The notes under the pieces are model-generated. The model saw only the letters and a program-made list of their open reading frames with translations. It searched no databases and had not been told where the DNA came from. Made by a program: the position numbers and the translations under genes. From Vitrella brassicaformis (taxonomy: Eukaryota; Sar; Vitrellaceae), in the NCBI GenBank assembly GCA_001179505.1, contig CDMY01000908.1, forward strand, positions 138,980 through 196,678: a stretch of DNA of 57,699 nucleotides. Reading direction: 5' to 3'. Below are positions 1 through 15,671 of this stretch, in pieces; position 1 is the first letter of the stretch; every line of letters begins with the position of its first letter.

Positions 1-509
1 TGAGGCATAATCATGGGTGGAGGTTGAGGGTTGTGTTCACTAGCTCACCGGCATCCTTGGCGACAGCCGTGGCATTGCAGTGACCGGTGCGGCGGAGGAT
101 GCGGAGCGGACGGATCCCCCCGCGAGACTCAGTGCCGGCTGGCCGCACTGCCAGACGCTTCTTCAGGGAGAGCATCGCGCGGCTGGGGCTATGGCGATGT
201 CGAGACGGCTTCAACGACCAGGGTGTGCAAGGGGTGTGGGTGTGCGGAAATGAAGAGGGGCAGGGGAGCTCTAGCCGAGAGAGTCAGCGAGATCTGGGAG
301 CAATTAGATGCTGCACTGCTTGCAAAAAGCACCGAAACAACTTTGAGACGCAGGGGGCATGGCGCATGGCGGCCCCCACCTGCATTTACGGCCAACTTGA
401 AGCCAGGAGGTCCCGGGTTTTAATTTCAATTGGTAGTTGAAGGCCTCAGTTCCATCCACACGTGTGTTGCTGTAGTCCAAGCTCAACGGTTTGCTGAGAG
501 TGGAGCCCG
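1..509. other. 5' edge of window, no gene called
   Basis: Overlapping open frames exist on both strands here, but none has a recognisable domain or a splice pattern that joins into a sensible protein. Part of this stretch is probably the promoter and 5' UTR of the small gene that starts at 510. A gene truncated by the window edge cannot be excluded. Confidence 0.4.
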
Positions 510-1054
510 ATGGCGACACTGAAGGTCCACGAGCTGACGATGAAGCAGGTGGCGTGCGTCTTTCAACATGATACCGACAAGAACATCCGCAGGCTGGCCA
601 CCAAGATGAGGCAGGTGGGTGGGCGGGCAAGTGGGTGGGACCAGGGGTGGGAGATCTGCACGTGAAGGCAGATCTTGACGTCCGTAGATGAAAGATGATC
701 TTCAACGATTGGGGATCTGTATGGATGAAGGACAGATCTGTTGTTTTCTCCCTGTATGTGTGTGTGTGCACTGAATCAGCACATGATGAACGGGGCGGCG
801 TTGGCGCACATGGCCCGGATGCAGTACCACAACGCGCTGGAGGACATGGAGAGATACCTGGGCATCGAGGCCTACGGCGAGCGGCTGGCGCTGCTCTACT
901 GGATACACCACACATACGAAGTATGTACGATGGATGGATGGATGGATTGGCAAAGATGCCCGTGCTCCCTCCCTTTGTGCAGGTGCGTGTGCCGGTTGGC
1001 GGCGGCCGTGGGCGTCGCCAGAAGCGGCGCGTCGTGCCGACCAAAGCCGCATAG
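510..1054 (+). CDS. Small unknown protein, 3 exons
   Basis: Three exons (510-614, 780-920, 983-1054) join in phase 0 through GT-AG introns of 165 and 62 bp. They give a protein of 105 residues beginning MATLKVHELT. The middle exon is rich in alternating charged and hydrophobic residues with the look of amphipathic helices (for example LEDMERYLGIEAYGERL). The last exon ends in a very basic tail with a GGGRGRRQKRR run, which would suit nucleic-acid binding or nuclear location; that is inference. I do not recognise the family. The start is the first ATG of an exon whose end matches a donor site. Each exon length is a whole number of codons, which supports the model. Confidence 0.5.
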
Positions 1055-1743
1055 CTCTACCACAACACACGACAAACATTGGTAGGTGTGGTTCGTGGGG
1101 GATGGCCTTTTGTCGTTGTGTGAGGCTGTGTGCATGATTCATTCAGGTCATCGGTTTGAGTCCTCTGGTAGCACGGTAGCATTGGCGGACGGGCATCGAC
1201 ACACGCACACGCACACACAAATGGAGAGATGTAGATAGATGTAGAAAAGGAGGCCATGTGCGTCATGCAGTCTGTCTAAGATAGTCTTGCCTCGAGGGTC
1301 TTGTCTTGTGCAGATACACACATCCATACATCCGTCCATCGACCTGTCTATGCCGTGTGCCGTGCTATGCGTGTGTGAGATGCGAGTGTGCCTGCCCACA
1401 TGTGACCTATCTACACGCGTGTATTCAGAGACTGTCGGTCCATCATGGAATAAGGGTCTCAGCGCCATTGCGTGTCTTCAAACTTGTGAGCATCCTCAAG
1501 AGGACACACACACGCACACACACACACACACGCACACACACGCACACGCACACGCGCACAGAATCTGATGGACGTCTCACACACCATCTGTCTATCTGCT
1601 GAATATGCGGACAGACCACATCGCACGAATGACGCGGACACAACGAACACAGAGGGCCGAGAACAGAGAGGCCTCACAGCTGGAGAAAAGCAATACGCAC
1701 CCATACAGCCATCAGAGACCCCTCAATCAGTCTGACCTCACAC
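1055..1743. other. Spacer with CA-rich microsatellites and a copy of a TLDc 3'-flank repeat
   Basis: No gene is visible. The stretch carries GATG/CATC-type and CA repeats, notably about 1505-1560. From about 1560 it contains a degenerate block beginning with a TGATGGACGTCTCACACACC-type sequence, which recurs at about 11120-11290 and more weakly at 10800-10930. It is therefore part of the duplicated 3' flank of the two TLDc genes. Confidence 0.6.
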
Positions 1744-3186
1744 TCACACCACGGTGAGCACCTCCATTTCATTGGCCATGAAGTACTCATTGCACCCAAA
1801 CACAGCATTGTCATCCCAATTCCTCACCCCCACATAGCCCTCAGGCACCCCGGTGATGACCTGACGGCAGCTGCGCATATCAACATCCCGTGGCTGGAGC
1901 CATGGCTGGAGTTTGGCTTTGCGTTGGGCGATCACCCAACTGCCACCCTCACTGCCCAACTCTAGACACGGGATGAAACCCAGACTGATCCACAGCATCG
2001 GCCCATTCACTGACCCCTCCCGCCCGGCCACACACACAAACCCTTTCCCCCCCTCTATCTTGGTGGGCTTGTCGAAATGGCCGGCCAGTGAGAAATGCCA
2101 CACATCACACTCGTATTTGGTCTTGCCTCTTGGGTCGTCGGGCACCCGGATTCCGGTACTGATGAAGGTGCCGAAGGCGTACTTGTCCTCGCGGATAACG
2201 AACACCAGGCCTCTCGCATGGCCCACACACCGCAGCAAATCGCCATACGACGGCCCGTCACGTGATGCGCTGAATGAAGAAGAACGCACACGCACACACG
2301 CACGCAGACACACACAGATAGGCACACGGAGTCAAACGATGGACGATGCCAATGACAAGAGCAGCGTACCTGTAGATGAGCTTCAGTCTGCCCGCAGTTG
2401 TCGGTCCGAGAAACCGATAGAGTGCCGCCGACTGGAGCGCATCAAAATTTGCACCCTCGATCACCTGCAATCAAAAATCAGAAGGCAGGATGATCAACAC
2501 ATCTATACTCTCTCTCGCTGACGTGTGTGTGACCTTGAGTGAGAGCAGTGACCGGCCGCTGAGACGAATCACCTCCACTTCATCGGCCATGAAGAACTCA
2601 CTGCCCCCAAACACAGCCCAGCCATACTCATTCCTCACCCCAACATAGCCATCAGGCACATGACTGCGGGGGATGCGATGACAGCAGCTGCGCATATTAC
2701 CACTTCTGACGCCAAAATACAGTTCGTCGATCTCCAGCTTCGCCCCACCCACTGTCCCCTCCGGCCCGGCCACATGCACACCCCTGCCTCCCCCCATCCT
2801 GGTCGGTGTCTCGAAGTGGCCGGCCAGAGAGAATCTCCACACATCACACATGTAGGCGCTGCTGAAGCTTCTTGGGTCGTCTGGCAGCTGGATGCCGGCA
2901 CTCGTATAGACGCCAAAAACGTACTTGTCCTTGCGGATGAGGAACACCAGGCCCTTCGTGTTGCCCACACAGCGCAGCAAATCGCCGTACCCTGCGCCGT
3001 CACGCGAAGCCCTAAGAACATCAGAGACAGCGGAGAAAGACACATGATTGGTTGCAGTGTCTGTGATGTGGTTTGTGCGTCGCACCTGTACAGCAGAGTG
3101 AATTTACATTCGTCCCACATGCCGGGCGCCAAGGTGGAGTGGAGGGACGCACACTCAGTCGAACTCAGACCGCTGCCAACGACCAC
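1744..3186 (-). other. Tandem TLDc domain region, copy A
   Basis: The two TLDc domains share one exon architecture. Each has a short entry exon (VVVGSGLSSTE... at 3186-3086 and VIEGANFDALQ... at 2464-2370) ending in a phase-2 donor after L(L/I)Y. A long exon starting (R/S)ASRDG follows. Shared introns show the domain arose by internal duplication before the gene itself was duplicated. Confidence 0.8.
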
Positions 3187-5541
3187 CTGCATACACAAAG
3201 GGGGAGGTGAGGGCAATTGTGACGCTGCAATCACCCCATGGGCATTCTCACCTGGGGGTCGGGCGATTGATTGTCCTCGTCTGTCGTGCTGCGACTTGAG
3301 AGGGATGTGAAGATACCGAGGATGTATGATGCCACGAGCGATAACCAAGACCTTCGCCTGGGCTCTGTCGTCCTGCGAGTCGAGAGGGCCGTGATGTCTT
3401 CCACCGCACCGTCAGACGCACTGACGATGCCATCATCATCCTGATAAAGCACAACGGAGATTTACAAGAAGCGAGTCGCCGCCTTGTTGTCTGCGTCAGT
3501 CTCACCTCTGGTATGTCACTCAGTCGATCGTCGGCAGTAACAGTGACTGCCGACTTGACTGACGAACGAGACCACACCTGCACACACAAAATCACAATGC
3601 CTCCCCCCCTGTGTGGGTGTCCATTTCTCGGCGCCTCAGTGACCACAGACGGCAGCCCCTGTCGGTGGCTGCGTGTGTCGCTCCTGTGGATCTTGTTTGG
3701 CGGCCTCTCGTTGGTCAGGCGACTCTCTGACGGAACAATCTGCATGGCAACGCAGATAGCCAGAACAGATTGTCACACACAGAGATGGATGACCGGTCTT
3801 GGTTTGCGTACGCTCATGGTATTTGGCCCCGAGTGCTGTGATCGCTGGTCGAGCGGCCGATTGCCGGCAGCAGGATCGTCGTCTGGTGGACAGGTGGTGG
3901 TCTGCAGCTCACACGGCAGACACACAAAGGCCTCACTTTCCGCCGTAGTGTCAGTACGGCGAGTGTATTACCTGTCGGCTGAGGTCGATGGTCGATCCGA
4001 TGAGCTGATGTGCCACTCGAATGTCATCACCAGCCCGGATGTCTAGATATGAGCTGATGTGCCCCGACAGAGTGAGAGGCCGGGCTGGGGGATGCGGGTG
4101 GGGCGGATGTATTGGGGAAGCCGACACCGACGCCTCTTCTCGGGCCTGAAACGAAAACAGATGGAGGGCGTCGTGAGTGTTTGTTTTGTCTCTCTTGGCT
4201 TGCTCACACTCATGGTATTTCGCCTCGAGTACTGCGATTGCCGGTGCAGCGGTCGATGAGCGTCAGCCCTCGGCCGCTGATGACTCACCCTATCGTTAGG
4301 ACGACGGCCGATGAATCCATCCGCCATTCGCACCGCAGCCGCCTCGTCAACCACTTGGCCCTGCAAGACATCACAGGAGAAACATACGTGAACGAACAAG
4401 GGATTCACATCAAATAAGGGATACCAGGCGGTCGTTTGGTTGCATTGTCGTCGGCCGATAGGCGCCACCAGGAAATGCCCTCTCAAGCCCGCCACACTCG
4501 TTTTTGGTACTGTCATGGCAGCTGCCTCGCTCTCTACCACGGTCGCCCTGCAGTTCAAAGATAAACCAGTACTCAGAGAGAAGAAAAAATCCATTCACGT
4601 AGCTGCGCTCTGCGTACCTTTCTACTGCTGTCTGCTGGGTGTTCTACGGCAGTAGCAGCGAAGGTTTGTGCTGGCACCGATTGCTCTCCTCCAAGGCTCT
4701 GACACGACACAGCATGGGGCGCCTTGGTTCTGTGAGCGCTGTCTTTTTTGCGTCTTACGCGGATGTCATCTGATGCTACAACCCCGGGCAAACAGCGGGG
4801 CCGATTGGGAGGAGGACGGGAGGGGTCAAGTAGCCAGAAATCCTGAAGACCAACACACCGTGAACATACGCAACATTACACTCTTTGTCTGTTCCACCTG
4901 TGGGCATCGGTTCTTGAATGCGGCAATCCAGGTATCGCTGGCCGAAAAACCACGGACGCCCACTCGATTGGCGATCTCCGTTGACTTACTCTTGATGGCA
5001 GTGTGAAGAATAATCCTCGGCTGCGGATAGCCTGTAATCCATTGCTGCAGCTCCGTCTCAAGCTGCTGCGTAGCCAGAGGTGACGGTGGAGCGGGCTGAG
5101 AAGACAGGTCCGGTGTCGCCGACTGGTAAGAGAGGGGAATGGGTAGGGGATGGGGGTACGGTGGATGCATCGGGGGGGCGGGTCGCCCGGCGGCTGCAGC
5201 AGCAGAGATGTGCAGCTCCGGCTGGTGGATAAGTGGAAGGGGAAGGGGATAGGGATAAAGTTGGTGGATCGGGGGATGAGAAGACGCCGCCGCCGCAGCC
5301 GACACAGATTGCCCTCCTTCCCGGCTCTGCAACGGCACAAAAGATGTGGTTAGAACATAAGATGAAGAGTGTGACGTGTCGATTGCTTGTCACGTGATTA
5401 GTCAGCTGCAACGCGGCTTGAGTGCCATCCGATGTGTCGTATCCGGGCAAAGCGTGGATCCCTTCTTGCGGGAAGGCGTCGAAGTGTTGGTCGCGCGTCA
5501 TGCCGTCAGTGTCAATCGGGGGAGGTGAGAGGGTAGTTACG

Positions 5542-5572
<31 letters not shown>

Positions 5573-6907
5573 GAGGCTGATCGGCCGAAGTAAAACCCTG
5601 GACAGGCAAAGGCGATAGACGTGCGGTCGACCCCTTCCTACCTTCATTCCATCGGTGTCGTTATTGCCTGCTGCTGCTGCAGCGGCAGGTGTGTCAGAGG
5701 ACGGAAAAGGATTCTGAAAAAGCAGGCATGGAGATCAATGAAGAGTGAACCTCCCACTATCCCCTATCTGTGTGCTCCTTTCCCACCTGCTTGTATCGTC
5801 TCCTGAAGTTCTTGATCCAGTTGTCGCTCGCCAAGAACCCAGTGACGCCCAATCGACTGGCAATCTCAATCGCCTTGGTCCTGATATTCCCTGTGGGAAG
5901 GCTCGTTGGGTCATCATGGGTGGCCATCCACTGCCGCATCTCGTCCTCAATTGGCTGATACTTGGGCTGTCTGTTGCGCTTCTTGGTGTGGTCGGCGGTC
6001 TGCACGCCGGCCTCCCTCTGCTTCTTGATGGCATAGTACCACTGCTTGAAGCGCCCAGGGGGGATGCCCTTCTCCCTCTCGAACTGAGGCATCGAGATGG
6101 ACTCTCCGCTGCTCTTTCGCCTCTCGAACTCATCCACCAGCTGCAGCCGCTCGCCGATCGTCACCTCGCCCGCATTCTTTGTGCACACCTGAACTCAAGT
6201 GAACACACAGACAGAAAAGACGGACATTTGGGTGTGTTTGTGAGTGGGTGCAGTCATTTCACCTGTGAGTTCGATTGACGGCATGATGTGGGCAGAGTTG
6301 GTGGGAGTGAACTTGTGCGATGACGTGAGGCTGGAGATCCTTCGGCAACTGGCTGGCCCATAGCCATCAATGGATGACTGAAAAGCGACTGCTGTTCGGG
6401 GATACCTTTGATCCACTCCTGGAAGACAGCATCGAACTCTTGATCGCCCATCGACTACGCGAAAAACCATACCACGCTCATGTTCCCCTACCGTCATTCC
6501 ATCGGTGTCGTTACTGCCTGCTGCTGCTGCTGCTGCAGCGGCAGGTGGGTCAGAGGACGGAAAAGGATTCTGCAAAAGCAGACATGAATCCACGAAGGAC
6601 GATCTTGTCACTGCGGGCACTCTGTCTGTCCACCTGCATATCGTTGATATTGTCAGCAAGGGATAGAGGCGGTGACGCAGATGGTCCAGGAGGATTCTGA
6701 AGAGACAGTGACGCATCGACTATGCCACAAGAATCATTGCACCGTACCTGTGGCTCGTTGCCATCTTGGGGTGCTTCCTGGAGCGCCGTCGCCCCGTCAC
6801 CCTGAACAAGCAAAGCACAAGGAGATGACAAGCAAACGTGCGAAAGAGTGATGTGTGGTGAGAAAACACATCACCTGTGTGAGGGGGTTGCCAAGCTCGT
6901 CCATCAT
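1744..6907 (-). CDS. Helix-turn-helix (psq/CENP-B plus two Tc5 domains) to double-TLDc fusion protein, copy A
   Basis: About 18 exons predict some 1,270 residues. Read 5' to 3': 6907-6875 (MMDELGNPLTQ), 6801-6634, 6569-6492, 6454-6263, 6188-5787, 5713-5642, 5597-5394, 5326-4898, 4698-4618, 4547-4425, 4360-4208, 4145-3972, about 3901-3810, 3739-3506, 3440-3252, 3186-3086, 3011-2534, 2464-2370, 2269-1744. All junctions are phase 0 until the TLDc exons, which use phase 2. Exon 6188-5787 carries a psq-like HTH (FEREKGIPPGRFKQWYYAIK) followed by a Tc5/CENP-B HTH ending SDNWIKNFRRRYKQ. Exon 5326-4898 ends in a second Tc5 HTH (SASDTWIAAFKNRC). The last four exons form two TLDc domains, each with an ASRDG..YGDLLRCV..GLVFVIR.DKY.FG core and a C-terminal FGxxEFMAxEvEV motif. 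No transposase catalytic domain is present. TLDc proteins elsewhere are linked to oxidative-stress protection and V-ATPase binding; here a DNA-bound role is inference. The ATG at 6907 was chosen because the two copies lose frame agreement upstream of it. Confidence 0.75.
5787..6188 (-). other. psq-type HTH plus Tc5/CENP-B HTH exon, copy A
   Basis: One phase-0 exon of 134 codons. The first half (VTIGERLQLVDEFERR...ISMPQFEREKGIPPG) fits a psq-type homeodomain-like HTH. The second half (EDEMRQWM...IRTKAIEIASRLGV...SDNWIKNFRRR) fits the Tc5/CENP-B HTH found in pogo-family transposases and CENP-B. The matching exon in copy B (14044-14445) has exactly the same length, 402 nt. Confidence 0.8.
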
Positions 6908-7341
6908 TTGCCTCTTCTCGCGGGAAGCGATGAGATGCGATCGGGAAAGACGCAGATGAGCTTGCACGAGAAAGGTGGCGGGCGGAGTGTTCTGTTGGAT
7001 GCCTCTCTGTGGGTGCTGTCTTGTCTGCAGGTCCTCTCGTGGGATTACAAGGCAAGATCTCCCCAAACTGCGTGTTCTGGAAGCTTCTTACGCACTTCTT
7101 TGACTGCGTGGCTGGCACTGGTGGCTCGAGGAGCCGAATGAAGGCGACAGAAAGCAACACTGGAGAAAAAGGTCAGAAGAAGATCCTCCTGGCAGTTTGT
7201 GTGTCAGTGATCGATCGTGGCATACTTACATGGGGCTCACCTTCTGCGTTGCGGATCGACGGCGTAGGAGAACGGCTCCCGCAATCCCGGCTGACAAATC
7301 CTCTTGATCGTCTTGACGTCGCTGCCCAGCGTGTTTTCAAC

Positions 7342-10358
<3,017 letters not shown>

Positions 10359-11313
10359 TGAAGACGTGTGTGACTTTGTCGCATGCATTTTTCTCTGCAT
10401 TGATACTCATGTGGTGTTCTGCATGTAGCGAGGAGCAATTCAGACACAAACACACTCTTCGACCTTTCCTCTCACTGAACGGCTAGACGAGGTGAGAGAG
10501 GAAGTTAGACCCTTTTTTCTCTCTCATTTCCTCGCGGCCCTTCGCACCCGCTGGAAGTTTTATAGATAGGGAGAGCTTTTTTCGGGCGTACGCCGACGAT
10601 TTTGAGATTGAGTGTATTCACACACAGTCTGAGTCAGTGTGTAGGGTGTGACTCTGCCCGTCCGTGCATGCTGTCTGTTTTGTACACCGCTGTGGGAGGG
10701 AGAGGAGTGATGTGGCAAACGACAATCAGATGCGATGACGGTAGGATGACGGTTGAACAGACACATTATATCAGTCAACATCCAGACAATACGCACACAC
10801 AACTACATGTACACGTACACAAAACTTCATTTGGCTCTCATCTGAGACGTCTCACACACCATCAAAACAACACACGCCCAAGGGGCCAGGAAAACAGAGA
10901 CCTCGCGCACCACACTGGATGAAAGCAACACACACCACACGAGTGGCTGTGTCCATATCACCTGTGATGGACAATATCTGCGTCGTCACTCACGAGTGAC
11001 TGTCCACACAGTGGCATGACGATTATTGTTTCGATGAGTGAGTGACTTGTGTGTCCTTAAAACGCCCAAGAATGAAGAGGCCACATCGGATGACGCAGAC
11101 ACCCACCCACACACACGTACACAGGACTTCATTTGCCGCTCATCTGATGGACGTCTCACACACCATCTGTCTGTCTGCTGAATGTGGGGACACACCACAT
11201 CGCACAAGTCATACACGGACAGACAAACACGGAGGGCCGGAAAAGGAGGGGCCTCACACACAGCCCACTGGATCAAGGCAGTATGAAGACATATAACCAG
11301 CCGTCAAAGCGTG
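10359..11313. other. Spacer with two degenerate copies of the TLDc 3'-flank repeat
   Basis: No gene is visible. Blocks at about 10800-10930 and 11100-11290 both contain an ACTTCATTTG...CTCATCTGA..GACGTCTCACACACCATC core. They resemble each other and the block at about 1560-1740 downstream of copy A. This is duplicated flank material, partly tandem here. Confidence 0.6.
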
Positions 11314-14300
11314 TCACGTGGTTGGTAAATCACATGCAGAACCCAATCCGACCTCTCCCTCACTCTCACACACAGTCAGCACCTCCACTTCATCGGCCAT
11401 GAATTCCTCACTGCCCCCAAACAGAGCCCGGCCACGCTCATGCCTCACCCCCTCATAGCCATCAGGCAGATCATAGTGGGGGATGAATTGACTGCAGCTG
11501 CGCATATCATCAGCAGCGCCACCCTCACAGCCCAACCGGGCGGGAGTGCCATATCCCAAACTCAGCCACCAACCGATGTTCAGCTTTGAACCATTATCTA
11601 CTTGTCCCTCACGCCCGGCCACACCCACATCCCTGCTGCCCTCCTCCAGCTTGGTCGGTCCCTTGGCGAAGTGGCCAGCCAGCGAGAAATCCCACCCATC
11701 ACACGAGTAGAAGTGTCCGCCTTTGTAGTCAAGTGGCACTTGGATGTGGTCACTGATGAAGGCGCCAAAAACATACTTGCCCTTGCGGATAACGAACACC
11801 AGACCACTCGCATCGCTCACACAACGCAGGAGATCGCCATATGACGACCCATCACGTGAGGCTCTGAATGAAGAAGAACACACACACACACACGCACATC
11901 CGCAGACACACACAGACAGGCACACAGAGTCAAACGATGGACGATGCCGATGACAAGAGCACGGTACCTGTAGATGAGTTTCAGTCTGCTCACAGTTGTC
12001 AGTCCGAGGAATCGATAGAGTGCCGCCGACTGCAGGGCATCGAGAGTCGCACCCTCGATCACCTGCAACGACCAACAACAGGACGTCGATGCGGCTCTTT
12101 CTCGCTAATGTGTGTATGACCTTGAGTGAGAGCAGTGACCGGCCATCAACACGAATGACTTCCACCTCATCAGCCATGAGTTCCCTACTGCCCCCAAACA
12201 GAGCATCGCCATCCTCATCCCTCACCCCCTCATAGCCATCAGGCACAGAACGGCTGGGGATGAAATGACAGAAGCTGTGCATATCAGCAGCAGCGCCACC
12301 CTCACAGCCCAACCACAGGCTTAGGGGGGGCCCATTGATGAACAGCTTCGCCGGCCTAGCGTCACCCTTATAGCCCAACATCAGGCCCCCAATCCGCAGC
12401 TTCGCCCCGTCCGCTGTAAGCCCCTCCAATCCCGCCACATACATCATGTACCCGCGGAGCTTCATATATATCGTTGGTTGGTTTTGGTTGAAGTGGCCGG
12501 CCAATTCGAATTGCGACACATTACACCCGTAGGAGTTCACGCCTCTTGGGTCATCGGGCAGCTCGATGCCGGCACTGATAAAGGCGCCAAAGACGTACTT
12601 GTCCTTGCGGATGAGAAACACCAGGCCCTTCGTGTCGCCCACACAGCGCAGAAGATCGCCGTACTCTGCGCCGTCACGCGAAGCCCTAAGAACATCAGAG
12701 ACAACAGAGAATGACACATGATTGATTGCAGTGTCTGTGATGTGGTTTGTGTGTCGCACCTGTAAAGCAGAGTGAATTCACATTCGTCCAACATGGCGAG
12801 CGCCAAAACGGAGCGGAGGGCCGCACATTCAGTCGAACTCAGACTGCTGCCAACGACCACCTGCATACATAAAGAGTGATGTGAGGGCAATTGTGACGCT
12901 GCAATCACCCCATGGGGACTCTCACCTGTGGGTCGGGCGATTGGTTGTCCCCGTCTGTCGTGCTGCGACTTGAGAGAGCCGTGATGCCATCCGGCACACC
13001 GTCAGACCCACTGACGATGCCATCACCATCCTGATGAAGGTACGCAGCGGAGATATACAAGAAGCGAGTCGCCTCAGTCTGACCTCTGGTATGTCACTGA
13101 GGCGATCATCGGCTGCAGTCGTTGACACGGACTTGACTGACGAACGGGAGCACACCTGCCTCACAAATCTGCCTTCCTGCTGCGTGGTTGTCCCATTTAG
13201 TTGTGTTTGACTGACCATAGACGGCGGACGATTTCGGTGCCTGCGTGTGGCAGTCTTTTGGATTTTGTTCGGCGACCTCTCGTTGGTCAGTTGACTCTCA
13301 GACGGCGCCATCTGAATGATAACAAGCTGTCACACAGGCAGATGGATAAGTGGTCTTGGTTTGCTGACGCTCATGGTGTTCCTCTCTGATGGCTGCGACT
13401 GCTGGTCGAAAGGTCGGTGGCTGGTAGCAGCAGCATCGTCGTCTGGTGTGCTGGTGGTGTCCTGCAATCAAAACGGCAGACACACAGAGGCGTCAGCCGC
13501 TGCCGTAGTTTCAGCCGAGTGTCTTTACCTCTCGGCTGCGGTCGGTGCTCGCTCCGAAACAAATGTCAGCCCTAGCAGCAGCAGCAGCAGCAGCGGCATC
13601 AATTGAGTGTGCTGCCGACTGGTGGGCGAGGGGCCTGGGTGGGGGATGTGGGTGAGGCGGATGAAGTGGGGAAGCGGGCTGGGCAGCTGCCGCTGCTGCC
13701 TCCCGCTCAGGCGCCTCTTCTCCGGTCTGAAAGAAGCACCAGATAGAGAGTGCTGAGCGTCTAGATTGCCTCTTGCCTGAGGTCCTCCGGGCATTGTGTT
13801 AATCCACTCTTGGACGGCCGCATGTAACTCCTGCTCGCTCATCAACTGCACATAAAGAGAATCGAGGCCCTCCGGAATGCAGGCTTTTCCCTTCCTACCG
13901 TCATTCCATCGGTGCCGTCAGTGCCTGCTGCAGTTGCAGCTGCAGCGGCAGAAGGCTCAGAGGGCGGAGAAGGATTCTGAAAAAGCAGGCATGGAGATTA
14001 ATGAAGAGTGAACCTCGCACTGCATTTGTCAGCTTTCCATGACCTGCCGGCATCGCTCTCTGAAGGAATTGATCCAGCTGTCGCTCGCCGAGAAGTCACC
14101 AATGCCCAGCTGGATGGCGATCTCCATCGCCTTGGTCCTGATGTCCTTTGGGGGGACCTTTGTTGGGTCCTCATGGCTGGCCATCCACTGCCGCATCTCG
14201 ACCTCAATCTGGGGATACTTGGGCGGTCTGATGCGCTTCTTGGTGTGGTCGGCGGTCTGCACGCCTGCCTCCCTCTGTTTCTTGATGGCATAATACCACT

Positions 14301-15179
14301 GCTTGAAGCGGTCGGGGGGGATGCCCTTCTCCCTCTCGAACTGAGGCATCGAGATGCGCTCTCCGCTGTCCTTCCGCCTCTCGAACTCGTCGACGAGCTG
14401 CAGCCGCTCGCCGATCGTCACCTCGCCCGCATTCTTTGTGCACACCTGAACTCAGGTGAACACACAGACAGAAAAGACGGACATTTGGGGTGTTTTTCAG
14501 TGGGTGCAGTCATTTCACCTGTGAGTTCGATTGACGGGTCAGAGATGGTGGGAGTGAACTTGTGCGATGACGTGAGGCTGGAGATCCTTCGGCAACTGGC
14601 CGGCCCATAGCCATCAATGGATGACTGAAAGGCGACTGCTGGTCGAGCGGTCGGTCAGGTTCGGGCATACTATTGATCCACTCCTGGAAGACAGCATCGA
14701 ACTCTTGATCGCCCATCGACTACGCGAAAAACCATACCACGCTCATGCACTCTCGTCTTCCCTTACCGTCATTCCATCGGTGTCGTTACTGCCTGCTGCT
14801 GCTGCTGCAGCGGCAGGTGGGTCAGAGGACGGAAAAGGATTCTGCAAAAGCAGACATGAATCCACGAAGGACGATCTTGTCACTGCGGGCACTCTGTCTG
14901 TCCACCTGCATATCGTTGATATTGTCAGCAAGGGATAGAGGCGGTGACGCAGATGGCCCAGGAGGACTCTGAAAAGATAGTGAGGCATCGTCTATGCCAC
15001 AAGAATCATTGCACCGTACCTGTCCTTCGTCGCCATCGCGGTGTGCTTCTTCGGGCGCCCTCGCCCCGTCGCCCTGAACAAGCAAAGCACAAGGAGATGG
15101 CAAGCAAACGTGCGAAAGAGTGATGTGTGGCGAGAAAACACATCACCTGTTTATGGTGGTCGCCAAGCTCGTCCATCAT
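11314..15179 (-). CDS. Helix-turn-helix (psq plus one Tc5 domain) to double-TLDc fusion protein, copy B
   Basis: A paralogue of the gene at 1744-6907 with about 980 residues. It starts MMDELGDHHKQ at 15179 and shares the SPPGPSASPPLSLADNINDM exon and the NPFPSSDPP-polyAla-DTDGMT exon. It also shares the MGDQEFDAVFQEWI exon and the psq plus Tc5 HTH exon (14445-14044, SDSWINSFRERCRQ). The TLDc part is 12860-12760, 12685-12121, 12062-11968 and 11863-11314. Compared with copy A it lacks the GFTSADQPL exon, the second Tc5 exon and a stretch of about 28 residues in the DDDGIV exon, including a hydrophobic run. It has an insertion in the first TLDc domain (around KLRGYMMYVAGLEG). A GC-AG intron (13776-13727) is needed to keep frame after TMPGGPQ. 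The read-through open frame of 481 codons over both TLDc domains is an intron-retention artefact. Confidence 0.72.
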
Positions 15180-15671
15180 TTGCCTCTTCTCGCGGGAAGC
15201 GATAAGATGCGATCGGGAAAAGAAACAGATGAGCTTGCAGAAGGATGGCGGGGGGCGGAACGTTCTTGTTGGATACCTCTCTGTGGCTGCTGTCTTGTCT
15301 GCAGGCCTTCTCGTGGGAGTACAAGGTCTCCCCAGCCTGCGTGCTCTGGAAGCTTCTACGCACTACTTTGACTGAGTGGCTGGCACTGGTGGCTCGAGGA
15401 GCCGAATGAAGACGACAGAAAGCAACACTGGAGAGAAAGGTCAGAAGAGGATCCTCTTGGCAGTTTGTGTGCCAGTGATCGATCGTGGCATACTTACATG
15501 GTGCTCACCTTCTGCATTGCGGATCGACGGCGTAGAGAACGGCTCCTTATCCATCCGGCTTGAATTCCTGTCCGGAATAGGATTGCGCACCAACCCCGCT
15601 TCACGACTGAATCCTCTCGATCGCCTTGACGTCGCTTTGCCTCCCTCTCTGATCCCTTGGTGGGGGATTAC

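Noticed and set aside
1287-1704. Thr/His-rich open frames
   Set aside because: Products of CA/GT microsatellites in several frames; no splice support.
11314-12759. Single 481-codon reverse open frame
   Set aside because: It reads through two GT-AG introns bordering the VIEGATLDALQ exon. In copy A the same introns contain frame breaks, so these are separate exons.
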